DNA of 64,000 bases from Taenia hydatigena (taxonomy: Eukaryota > Platyhelminthes > Cestoda > Cyclophyllidea > Taeniidae), in NCBI GenBank assembly GCA_036345935.2, contig JADWOT020000007.1:8815930-8879929 (forward strand), in the 5' to 3' direction. Below the pieces are notes generated by a model. It was not told the origin of the DNA and did no database searches. It saw only the letters and a program-made list of their open reading frames with translations. This document shows, piece by piece, positions 1 to 9,004 of this stretch. A program made the translations under genes and the position numbers. Every line of letters begins with the position of its first letter. The stretch's first letter is position 1.

Positions 1-1790
1 AACAAGCTGCTCATTTGCGAGATGATCCGAAGTGTCATTACCTCCACACTGTTCGTCTTCTTTACAACTGCCTATGTTCATCCACGATAACTTCCATTTA
101 TCCTCTGACACACACATCCAAACAGGTGTCTTTTGATAATCTGCAGGGAACGGTCACAATCTCGTCTCCACTCAGCTTTTCTGCATCAACCTACCCATGA
201 GTTATTTCAAGTGCTCTTTACATTAGTGAAATCTAGCCACTTGCGAGTATCTAAGATATCAGCTTTACCGTGGCTCAGTGGAAATGGGTGAGAATGCAAG
301 CGATAAGAACCGCAATTTGGAAGTGACGATAGAGCGAACAGGTTAAGAGCAATCGCTAGCTACGAGAAGAATATTTGTGAGATAGAAATCAATGCCAAGA
401 CTTGTGTTATTTAGCATAGGAGGAAGGAATAAAGGACGAGATAAGAAAGGTTCTATCAGGATGATAGAATGCAAGGCGCCTCTAAAACAGAATGGCAAAT
501 GTCACATTTACAGGCTTTGTAAACTTAGGCAAACAGGAAATAGTACAGAATTTAGAGACCGGCATTTCCGCGACAAAATGCTCGTAGGAGGAAACTGACT
601 TGCGAGCTATCAAAGTTAATGATTTGGAACGCACATTATAATTGCATATTGAAATCAGTAAGAGGCTTGTGGCAAGCTTTTACGATGATAGATGTCCACT
701 TGGTTATAACTAGTCAGTCCCTCCAATTAGACGAAATACGACTAGAAATAATAGCGAATAGGCTGCTCTCACCTCAGAAATATCGTGTCGTATAAAACTG
801 TTCATTAGTATTTTGGGCATACGTTTTGAATTGTTATTATTACTACTATTAACATTACCATTACTGTTATATGCACGGAAATATAACAGAATAGAGAGAT
901 AGTAGTTAGATAGGACGAAAGAGTTGTATTGACATTGATAGACATTGCTGTTAGGCAACTTTAATAAAATTGTAAAATCCGGCCGCATTTAACTGATGTG
1001 TTTGCTTTTCACCAAAGCAATTGTAACTTTTGCCATCTCAGCCTAAATGCATTTGAACTTGAACACCAAAGCACAACAGGCAATTTGTGTTTTAAAGTTG
1101 CTCCTGCAGGCCTTGCACCTTCGTGGTTTGCCTCGTGAATACAACTTAAATTCCACTGTTGTTGGCTACTACCACCACCAGCATAGCAACAGCTTTGTAA
1201 TGTACCCACAGCCCACAGCCTTCAAAGGACTTTTGCGATGTAAAATCAATCAAGCTAAATTTAATCAAGGATCCCTTATTCAGGAGCATCACTCTGTTCT
1301 TAAATGTTACAACAAGAGTTGTGCTTAACAATTCTTTCTTTGTGCTTAAACTCCAACATGCCATGAATTAGTTCTACTCTATTTGATGGAACTTTGCAAT
1401 GCCTGTTCAAAGGTGTTTTTTGGAATATATACAAAACGACGATTGAATCTAAAATAGCTGCAAAACCCTTTGGATGAGACTTGGCAAGCAATACGATAAT
1501 ACCGAAAGGTAATGCAGAAAGGGTGGAGGTGGACACTAGAAAGCAGGATAATTTATTCTTACTCCTTCGAGATGGATAACGACAAATTCACACATTTGAC
1601 GCAAAGTGTTTGGTTAATTGTGTAAATTACATGTAAAATATAGGCAAGGATTTATGCGTTATGTTAACGTTGATCTAATTATTAACTATATGGCAAATTG
1701 ATGAAAGCTTATCTGGCCCAAAATGCTCCGATGCACAAACACAGCCCCAGCCTTCATTCAGCCAGCTCGACTTTCCCACCCCTCGTCCAC
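1..1790. other. Gene-poor AT-rich stretch
   Basis: Only short open frames of under 100 codons appear on either strand, with no splice-linked or family-like coding signal. I see no repeat of my own finding here other than the edge of the dispersed repeat that starts near 1.8 kb. Confidence 0.5.
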
Positions 1791-1799
1791 TTGTTCTGC

Positions 1800-2390
1800 A
1801 GCATGCTCGCAAGTAAATCCCATCTTACCCTACTCTGCTCATTCAAGCAGCAGTAATCGTGAATTATCGGTAGCAGCAGAATGAAATGGTAGCCTTTGAA
1901 ACATTCAAAGGCGATTGACACTGAGGTCAAATTCAGCCCATCTGTAAGACGTCTCTTATCAATCATTGTGAATGCGGGTCATCAAGATTGATTAGCAGTT
2001 CTAAGTGAATTAAGCTGTCTCCGTAGGGCGACACCAAAATTCATATAGGATTGATTGGCTCTATTGTGATGCACCAACAACTACAATTTTCGTTTCACGA
2101 TGCGTATTGCAAATCATTTAAATAAGTAAAGCATTATTAACCACCACAGAAGGAGAGTAACCCCAAAATTCTTTAAGGTATTTGAGCGGAACAAGTGGTT
2201 TAAACAGGATATGTAGCACAGCTCTCAAGGTACTTGAGGTCACAGACCAGGATGAAGCTCACATAAGTTAAAATATCTCTTTACAGCATTAAAAATGTAG
2301 TAAGGGTGCTGCTATTCCTGCCTTTTGCATAGCAATCTCTTTCTTTAAAATACGGCATCTACCATTTACTGCATTATTGTCACGCATTCT
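1800..2390 (+). repeat. Dispersed repeat family R1, copy 1
   Basis: About 590 bases that recur at 3,800-4,075 in the same orientation and at 5,620-6,135 inverted. Shared landmarks in order are a block around 1,880 (gtagcctttgaaacattcaa), the run gcgattgacactgaggtcaa, gattgattagcagttct, a block ending in gtacttgaggtcacag, and a T-rich end. Copies differ by about 20-30 percent by eye, so the family is old. No open frame is shared by all copies. It could be a non-autonomous transposon or a duplicated segment; no terminal repeats or target-site duplications were recognised. Confidence 0.75.
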
Positions 2391-2399
2391 TATCAATTT

Positions 2400-3800
2400 C
2401 TAGCTTTTATTTTGTTGTTTCGCTAAATGCTTTGCGTAATTAAGATGTTGTGGTGGTTGTATGTGGCTAGAAATGGGCTATTTGAGATTTCTAAGTTGGT
2501 GAAAGTATTGCCAAGCCTTTATGTGGCTGCTTCAATAGGATGTGGTCGAGTGCACACGAGGCTGCAATGGTAAGCGTTTTGTCGGGCCTTCACCTGCGGG
2601 ATGGTGGGATGGTGCACCAGCGGGCTTCTAAAAATCAGTAATTTCGCGAGTCGGTGTTGCAGTGCTGCCCCTGGTGAATTTGTCAATTTCGGCAGCGTTT
2701 GTCTTGCAACGCAAAGTTCTGCCTTCGATGTGCCGCAAATGTTTGATTTCAGTGTGCTGTTACTGACTTAGATGGTGTGCCTGTTGACCATCACTCGTAG
2801 ATGCTGTACCTGCAAATTCTACATAATACGCTAACTTAATATAATGATTTTTTAGTACTTGGGTGCCTATAGGACAGTGATATTACTGAGATATGGGGTT
2901 GCAAAAGGATGTGCTGATAAAGAAGTTGATGAGCTAATTTTTTTGGTTGATATGAAAGCTAATCAGGCAGCGGACGCAAACGTGCCAATTTCCTTGACTG
3001 TCTTTGTTTCAATGCCCAGTGACCTTTGCACTTCGTAGCTGTGGTCTCCACTTGCTGGCCAAATTCAGGATTTTCACGCTTTATACTTTGTTCCATTCAT
3101 CCAGCACAGCTGCTCTATTCAATCTCCAGTTTTATTTAGCAGAATAAGCATGCTTTGAAAAACACGCTCTTTAGCAACATTATTGGTTTTGTAAGACAGG
3201 ATGATTTGAGGTGTTATGATTGTATATTTATTGCGAAAGGCAGTTATTAGACTTTGATATGCAGAAAATCTGACGATACAAAATCAATTTTACTGCTGCT
3301 TGAACAGTTCGAAAAGGCAGACGTTGCATCCCATTACGTTGCGATTAATCGCATAAATAACTCAGAGAATTCCAACAGTAGTATAGCAACATCACATGCC
3401 CATTAGTCAAGCATAGTCTCACACGCCACTGGTTTCAATTGCGCTGTATATTTAGATACAATCATGATAGATGTGCATGCATTTGTCTGTGTTCCAGCGC
3501 GATCCAACTAGTCGCCTTAACCTACACTACAGTTATAAACCGAGCTACAGGCTTAACAAGTGGAAATGCACTCAACGTGCGACGAGACTATCGCATTCAC
3601 TGCTGCCGTTCATTATTCTAGTTATTGTCACATGCCATGGTGGGTATTTTACTAATTATTCTGAAGTCAGAGCAAAAGCATAAATGCGCATTTAAACAAA
3701 ACAGTGTAATAAATGCAAAGGTAGCCGTAGAATACAACGTGATGTTTAAGACAAAGTCAGAACACATTTATAAAGCAAATATCTACGATTTGTAACTAAG
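2400..3800. other. Gene-poor stretch between R1 copies
   Basis: AT-rich, stop-dense on both strands. The two overlapping plus-strand open frames near 3,440-3,680 (60 and 70 codons) show no recognisable protein character. Nothing else seen. Confidence 0.5.
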
Positions 3801-4075
3801 CAACCAGCAAGCACTAGCATTCGCTGCTGTACCAGCATGGAATGGTGGCCTTCGAAGCACCCAAAGGTGATTGACACTGAGTTCAACTTCAGTTAAATTT
3901 TTTTTGGGTATTTAAGCGGAACAATTGGTTTAAGCAAAAAAACATGACTCACTTCTCGTGTACTTGAGGTCGCGGGATGGGATGGACAATATAGTGCAGA
4001 GTTGTTGCTGTTGCTGGTTTTTGCATGAGATTCTCTCTTTTTCCAAAAAAGCGGTGATGATACCTTAGCTATGTT
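3800..4075 (+). repeat. Dispersed repeat family R1, copy 2, directly upstream of the mucin-like frame
   Basis: Partial copy of the 1.8-2.4 kb repeat. The landmarks atggtggccttcgaagcacc, gattgacactgagttcaact, a poly-T tract followed by gggtatttaagcggaacaat, and gtacttgaggtcgcgggat line up with copy 1 in the same order. The central part is shortened compared with copy 1. It ends about 150 bases before the ATG of the mucin-like gene at 4,233, so it may include that gene's promoter or leader. Confidence 0.7.
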
Positions 4076-4232
4076 TACGCCATTCGTTTGATTGCAGATA
4101 TGGTATCAGTGAACTGAAAAATGGGTCAGCGTGTGGTGTCATCTCATGACTTTACAAAATACACCTACGCATGGGCATACACTATAAATGTAACCAGAGA
4201 CCTGGCGGGAATGCGTAGAATACAAGATTATC

Positions 4233-4952
4233 ATGCCTTTGTTCAAATCCCTCTTCGTTCTGACGCTCATCTTCGGTATGTTTGCTTACAGAGGTGCTTC
4301 TTACAGGAAAATGCTGATGGAAGTAAAGTTGTCAGGAGCGATGATAGATGGAAGAGAGCCACTACAAGATTCCGCAGCACTTAATGCTAAGGATGAGCAC
4401 CAAACCACTGTTGATGCCACAGAATCAACGGAGGCTCTGAAACTGCCTAATACAGCGGAATCCATCCTACCCTCTACCAATGCAAGAACATTAAGGCAGA
4501 CCCAAATGACTTCGAATGTAACGAAGCCGTCTTCACCGTCTACCAATGCCACGCTTACAAAGTATGTGCCGGTAACGTTCAACACAACCCAAACATCGAC
4601 GCCATTTATTTGTCAGACATCAACACGGGCTTCAGTGAAAAGCAATGCGACAGAACCACCTGTACCATCTTCCAATACCTCAATTTCAAAACAGACTTTG
4701 ATGGCGTCCGGTGCAACAGAACCAACTATAACGTCCGCCAATAGTACAGCTTCACCACAGACTCCTATGACACTTACCACAACGCGACCATCGAAATTGT
4801 CAGCCAACGGTGCAATTGCAACACATGCTCTAGTAACACCCAATGCAACGCAACCGCCGGCCACATCTGCCAACCGCCCAACAACAACACAAGCGTCGGT
4901 GACAACCGATGCAACACGATCTCCTGCACCGTCTTTCAATGCCATACACTAA
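4233..4952 (+). CDS. Secreted mucin-like Thr/Ser/Asn-rich protein with 22-residue repeats
   Basis: A 239-codon frame, the longest in the window. Residues 1-22 form a typical signal peptide (MPLFKSLFVLTLIFGMFAYR, then a small residue). The region from about residue 55 to the end is almost only Thr, Ser, Asn, Ala and Pro, with few charged residues. From about residue 93 it falls into six or seven imperfect units of roughly 22 residues (about 66 bases), each built as N-A-T-x-P-x-x-x-S-x-N followed by a Thr/Gln stretch. At least seven N-x-S/T sites (SNVT, TNAT, FNTT, SNAT, SNTS, ANST, PNAT) and many Ser/Thr predict heavy glycosylation. No cysteine framework, membrane anchor or GPI signal is visible. 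An upstream ATG at 4,121 opens an overlapping frame of 87 codons; I prefer 4,233 because of the signal peptide. Function inferred: secreted or surface-coat glycoprotein. A spliced leader exon or intron cannot be excluded. Confidence 0.6.
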   Translation: MPLFKSLFVLTLIFGMFAYRGASYRKMLMEVKLSGAMIDGREPLQDSAALNAKDEHQTTVDATESTEALKLPNTAESILPSTNARTLRQTQMTSNVTKPSSPSTNATLTKYVPVTFNTTQTSTPFICQTSTRASVKSNATEPPVPSSNTSISKQTLMASGATEPTITSANSTASPQTPMTLTTTRPSKLSANGAIATHALVTPNATQPPATSANRPTTTQASVTTDATRSPAPSFNAIH

Positions 4953-4959
4953 CCACAGG

Positions 4960-5610
4960 ATCCAGTGATACCTGCACCAAGAAGACTTCCCATAGCATCT
5001 CCAAATAATCTTTTCACACCCTTATTGCTCTTTCCCTATTAATTTAGCTGTCCACCTTTACTCCACCCCCTAAATATCCTTGCTTTGTCAATGACATTAT
5101 CTAAAACTGGCCAGCACATTCACTTTAAACCTTGATGTCACTATCTTGCTAATCTATAAAAGTCTCTTTAACCACCTCTACTCCTCGTTATGCTTTACAC
5201 TTGTCCTGATTCAGAGCGCACCGATCACCAAATGGTTGTCTTAAGACTATATTAGCGAACGATGCAAGTGCATTTTAGTGTACATCTTTAGCTATATAAT
5301 TGTCGTAGTAGTGACATGCTGGTTGATTCTCATGAATAGACTACCAATGCTAAGACCATTATGCATCAAAGAGCCTATTAGCATCGATTGAATTTCGGTT
5401 TCCACTACATAGCAGTAAGAACGCATCGGTTTGTTAAGGTGCATTTGGATAGTTCATAGCTTAGAAGGCAACACCGTTCGCTGATCCCGTGCTATTTGTG
5501 GAAGCCATGGAATGGACAACTTAGTTAATACCTATTTCAGTAGAAAAACCGCAACTCCCTCCAAACGCATTTCTATGAGTCCATTTTGATGATTCTGCTG
5601 GTAGTTGACT
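4960..5610. other. 3' flank of the mucin-like gene, no other gene seen
   Basis: No clear AATAAA directly follows the stop; an AATAAT-like hexamer lies near 5,004. The rest is AT-rich with only short frames. Confidence 0.4.
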
Positions 5611-5619
5611 GCGCCAAGC

Positions 5620-6135
5620 TGCCTGCCTAAAACGCATGCGACGAAATGCATTTGAATGCAAAAAAGCGGAAATGGCCGTTCTCTTTACTACACTTTCCAA
5701 CAACTAGAAGGAAAGATTTGCTTTTGCAACTTATGCACGCTTCATCCTACCCTGCGCTCTTAAGTACCACGGGAACTAGGTCACGTTTACCATTTGAACC
5801 AATTATTTCGCTTAAATAACTGAAAAACTATAGCTCACCCTCGTTCTGTGGTTGCTAATGATGGTTTATTTTTCTCTTTGATTTCCAATACGCACCGTGA
5901 TCGCGAAAGTCATGTTGGCGTATCACTATAGAGTCATCCAATCCTGTGTGAACGTTGGTATCAACCCACGGAGACAGAACAATCCACATAGAACTGCTAA
6001 TCAATCTGATGCCCTGCGTTCACAATGATTGAAAAGAGACATCTTACAGGTGTGTTGAAGTTGACCTCATTGTCAATCATCTTTGGATGTTTCAAAGGCT
6101 AATATTCATTCTGTTACACTAAACGATGCTAGTGC
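5620..6135 (-). repeat. Dispersed repeat family R1, copy 3 (inverted)
   Basis: The reverse complement of this stretch matches copy 1 from about 1,860 to 2,370 in order: tagcctttgaaacatccaaa, gattgacaatgaggtcaact, gattgattagcagttctatg, gcgtattggaaatcaaa, and a block ending gtacttaagagcgcaggg. It is the longest match to copy 1. Together with copy 2 it flanks the mucin-like gene in opposite orientations. Confidence 0.72.
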
Positions 6136-6139
6136 TTGT

Positions 6140-7430
6140 GAGTGAGATGATGGCGCATAGTAGAATGTTTTGATATTCGGGGCATGTGATTCTTCTTTTT
6201 TTCGACTAAATGCATTCGAAAAAGAGTAAAGAACAGCTCGGAAGGAGCTGGATTCCAAATTTTTTGTAGGTATGCATTCCGCTAGTTTTCATGAATTCCA
6301 ATTGTAATCTACTGCAAGGGCTGTTATCTTTAGCTGAATAAATGATGGTAGAATATTTCTTCTTACTAAAAATCACAAGTACTAGTGGTAATTTCGACGG
6401 GACTAAGGAAATAGGTTAGATTTTCGTCGATGATTATGAAGCTGCATCACCAATTGAGCTAAAAGTTATTAAAATCCGCATTCATCAGCCTCATCCTGAG
6501 CCACGGACAGTGTTCTACTAAGCAGTTACATGTGTCGAATACTGAATGCATTTGTAGCTATTTTTTTAATATAAGCTGCCCAGTGGTCGTGATTATGTAT
6601 GCATTTACCGACCTGATGAACAAAGACAAAGGGTACGTAGCGGCAAATCCATAGCAACGTCCCATTTTTGCACAAGCATACTTTGATAAACTAAAAGAAA
6701 AGTGCCCAATTTATTTAGAACTCAATGATTTTGCAAACATCAGGGGTTTTAGCTACAAGCATTTTTTCATTAATTAGGACGATAAACTTTGCCGGCACAT
6801 CACTTAAAGGTCGAATTAAAGTTCTTTTATGCCCACTTTAACATAGAGCATTTATTTGAAATGGGTATGTAATTAATCCACACTCGTATTGAAGACGCAT
6901 TAAGCAAATTAAATTAACCTCTTGAAAGCCGTAAAACATAGTTTCGTTAATAGATTTACGGATCTGCTTCGAGCTTTGATGGTCTTTTCAGTTCGTTTCC
7001 GTGTAGATGCCGAGGACAATGAACTTGCCGCCATGCAATCGCAGTTTTACCGCTCCAAAGTGCTCATTCGTCTTCGTTTTAGTGATGCACTCTTATTTTA
7101 GCTTCCAAGGCGGAGTCACTACGCACCGCATAGATTCATAATTTAAGGTCGTTCTTAAAGGGGCATAAATTAACTTCTGGAAGAATTGATGCATCTCTAC
7201 TCAAGAGATCAACTTAAGTCTAGGACGTATGTGCAGACAAAATGCCACAGAAGATTTGCAAGTGGATTAAAGCAGCGCACAAATCTTCATACTGTAGTGA
7301 CGCGGCCCAAATATCGTTATTCATTAAGTCAAGGCCATAAAATAAGATGACAGATTATGGTATATTGTATAACAGCCTTGCAATCGTAAAGCATATGGTA
7401 ATTAGGAATGAAGAGGGCGGTAAGCCACAG
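6140..7430. other. Gene-poor AT-rich stretch
   Basis: Stop-dense on both strands; no gene, RNA or recognisable element. Confidence 0.5.
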
Positions 7431-7439
7431 CTTACTATC

Positions 7440-7710
7440 ACTGAGCACATGGAAGCATGCACTTGTGGAGCCATCAATATGAAATCCGTCAAGGCAACAA
7501 TATTCTTCAATGCTAAGTACACGGCCGGGTCGATTAGTTGAACAGTAAATAACTTTCAAACCAGTCAATGATAGCCCCATATCTTCGGATACCAAGGATC
7601 AGGGTCTTCCTTCTAAAGGTTGTAAGTGCTCTACAGAACTAGCTTTTTGACCGAGCTCGATCCGCCAGGCCAATAGCCAGTCTTCGCATGAGTAACTCGG
7701 GACGAGAAAC
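7440..7710 (-). repeat. Dispersed repeat family R2, copy 1
   Basis: The reverse complement aligns with 20,450-20,770 at roughly 75 percent identity by eye. Shared landmarks are cgagttactcat, a gaagactg block, gctcggtcaaaa or gctcagtcaaaa, agttctgtagagcactt or agttctacaagacattt, then a block containing cttagcattgaagaatattgttgcc. In both copies the same frame is open over the best-conserved part (see Findings). It ends about 90 bases before the Thr/Ser-rich exon at 7,798. Confidence 0.75.
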
Positions 7711-7797
7711 ACTTTCTTTGGTTACAAGGTTACAAAGAACTTGTAATATTGCTTATCACATGATTAACGGCAGATATCAAAGCCCTGCATATTGCAG

Positions 7798-7964
7798 CAC
7801 TCAATAGATCAGAAAAGCCCAAAACTGACTCTATCTCAATCACGAAAGAGCCAACAACCAGAACTCCTGTCACCCCAACAGCAAGTACTACCTCGGCTCC
7901 AAACACAACGCTACCGACTCAAAACTATACGCTGACCTCTACTACGCTTAATAACACAGCTTAG
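7798..7964 (+). CDS. Last exon of a second Thr/Ser-rich secreted-type protein
   Basis: A splice acceptor (gccctgcatattgcag) precedes an open frame entered in phase 1 that runs 55 codons to TAG at 7,962. The product is dominated by Thr, Ser, Pro, Asn and Ala, for example TKEPTTRTPVTPTASTTSAP, and carries NTT and NYT N-glycosylation sites, with a second NTT or NNT near the end. Composition and sequons closely resemble the mucin-like protein at 4,233. A canonical AATAAA at 8,066-8,071, 102 bases after the stop, fits a poly(A) signal. The upstream exon with the signal peptide was not found, so this may be a partial gene or a relic of a duplicated mucin-like gene. Confidence 0.4.
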
Positions 7965-8065
7965 ACCCGACAATATTTTCTTCGATCTAATCTTTTGCGC
8001 CGACACTATTTCGGTTCCTTCGTACAGGGCTATCAGCGAAACGTTTTGCTATCGCTGCGACGTGT

Positions 8066-8071
8066 AATAAA
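8066..8071 (+). terminator. Candidate polyadenylation signal AATAAA
   Basis: Canonical hexamer 102 bases downstream of the stop codon of the Thr/Ser-rich exon, followed by a T-rich stretch. Confidence 0.4.
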
Positions 8072-8084
8072 ATAGACTTTATTG

Positions 8085-8570
8085 ACATTTTCGCCAGCTC
8101 ATTCGCTTTCTCTGCTGCCTCTTATTTGCCTAATGTCAGGTTTTTTCCATCTCTTTTACAGCTGTTGTCTTGCACATATTTGCAGCCTTTCTCTTTCTTC
8201 TGTTTACCATTTTTCTACTCCTTTTATATTTCTGTTAAGTTTTCCACTTTTCTTTTTGCCCTTTTTTGGTCTTCGTTGCATCCTCTCTTTCTCTCTTATG
8301 ATGTGAATAAACGCTGCCTACATCAGCTTTTCTCTACCGCCTTTCAAGTTGGGCCCATCAAATAGAATGCTGCTCTATAAATCCAATATTCATCAATTCT
8401 GTAGCTTTTTGTGGTATTGTTACAACTTAAGTTGGTGCATCTACAACAGCTAGCTGAATTTCACTCTTGAATGAGTTTATTGTTTCAAATATTGGCAGCG
8501 AATATAGATGCAGGGAATGTGGGCGTGAAAAAGAATTGATGAAATGCACTGATGGAGAATGGCGGCAGAA
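8085..8570. other. Pyrimidine-rich stretch without a gene
   Basis: From 8,085 to 8,340 the plus strand is strongly T/C-rich, giving hydrophobic Phe/Leu/Ser frames that are composition artefacts. Nothing further seen to 8,570. Confidence 0.45.
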
Positions 8571-8577
8571 AAGATGG

Positions 8578-8976
8578 TTAATTGAGTTGTATTAGTAAAT
8601 CAATGAATAATTGTTGGTTGGAGTGGTTGGAGTCAGGCGTTTGAAGGATTGGTCGAGGGCAAGGTCCAGCGGAATGGATGATGGTGATGATGATTGACAT
8701 TTGATAACCACGCAGATGGGTCGGGAGTGAGTGTGACCAGTCATCCGAGGTCTAAATTTAGAGGCATACCTTCGCTACGTCAGAGAGGTTGCCTGTTCGA
8801 AGGAATGACTGCATAAGTTGACGACAGAGGAAAGGGAAGGGAAGACCACTTATGCTGGACGGCTTGTTAGGTGGAGGCAGAAATTTTCGGCTCAAAAAAT
8901 GCAGGATGTCTGCGCACATTTCCTCGTCTGGTTGTATCCACGCAAAGGCGGAAATAATTCGCACCTCAAGATTCAT
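8578..8976 (-). CDS. Unidentified 126-residue minus-strand protein in two blocks
   Basis: Reading the minus strand, ATG at 8,976 opens 69 codons (MNLEVRIISAFAWIQPDEEM and onward) with a balanced, protein-like composition up to a donor-like AAG|GTATGC at 8,770. Eighteen bases later, after TTTAG, the same frame is open for another 57 codons (starting TSDDWSHSLPTHLRGYQ) and ends in TAA at 8,578. The 18-base gap begins GT, ends AG and contains both in-frame stops. Such an intron would be far shorter than any I know in animals, so a pair of nonsense mutations, or an unrelated second block, is equally possible. No family recognised. The start lies 28 bases from the first plus-strand exon at 9,005, so the two transcription units are divergent or overlapping. 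Confidence 0.4.
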
Positions 8977-9004
8977 AGAATCCCTTTTTTCTATCTCAAC
9001 CCAG

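Noticed and set aside
4121..4384. Upstream ATG frame overlapping the mucin-like gene
   Set aside because: Covers the signal-peptide region in another frame and ends inside it; no protein character.
4301..4945. Minus-strand frames of 94 and 110 codons opposite the mucin-like gene
   Set aside because: They are shadows of the Thr/Ala-rich repeat read backwards (Val/Ala/Gly-rich); no start context or independent signal.
8082..8365. Two overlapping hydrophobic frames resembling membrane proteins
   Set aside because: Both come from a T/C-rich low-complexity tract; the Phe/Leu/Ser content is forced by composition.
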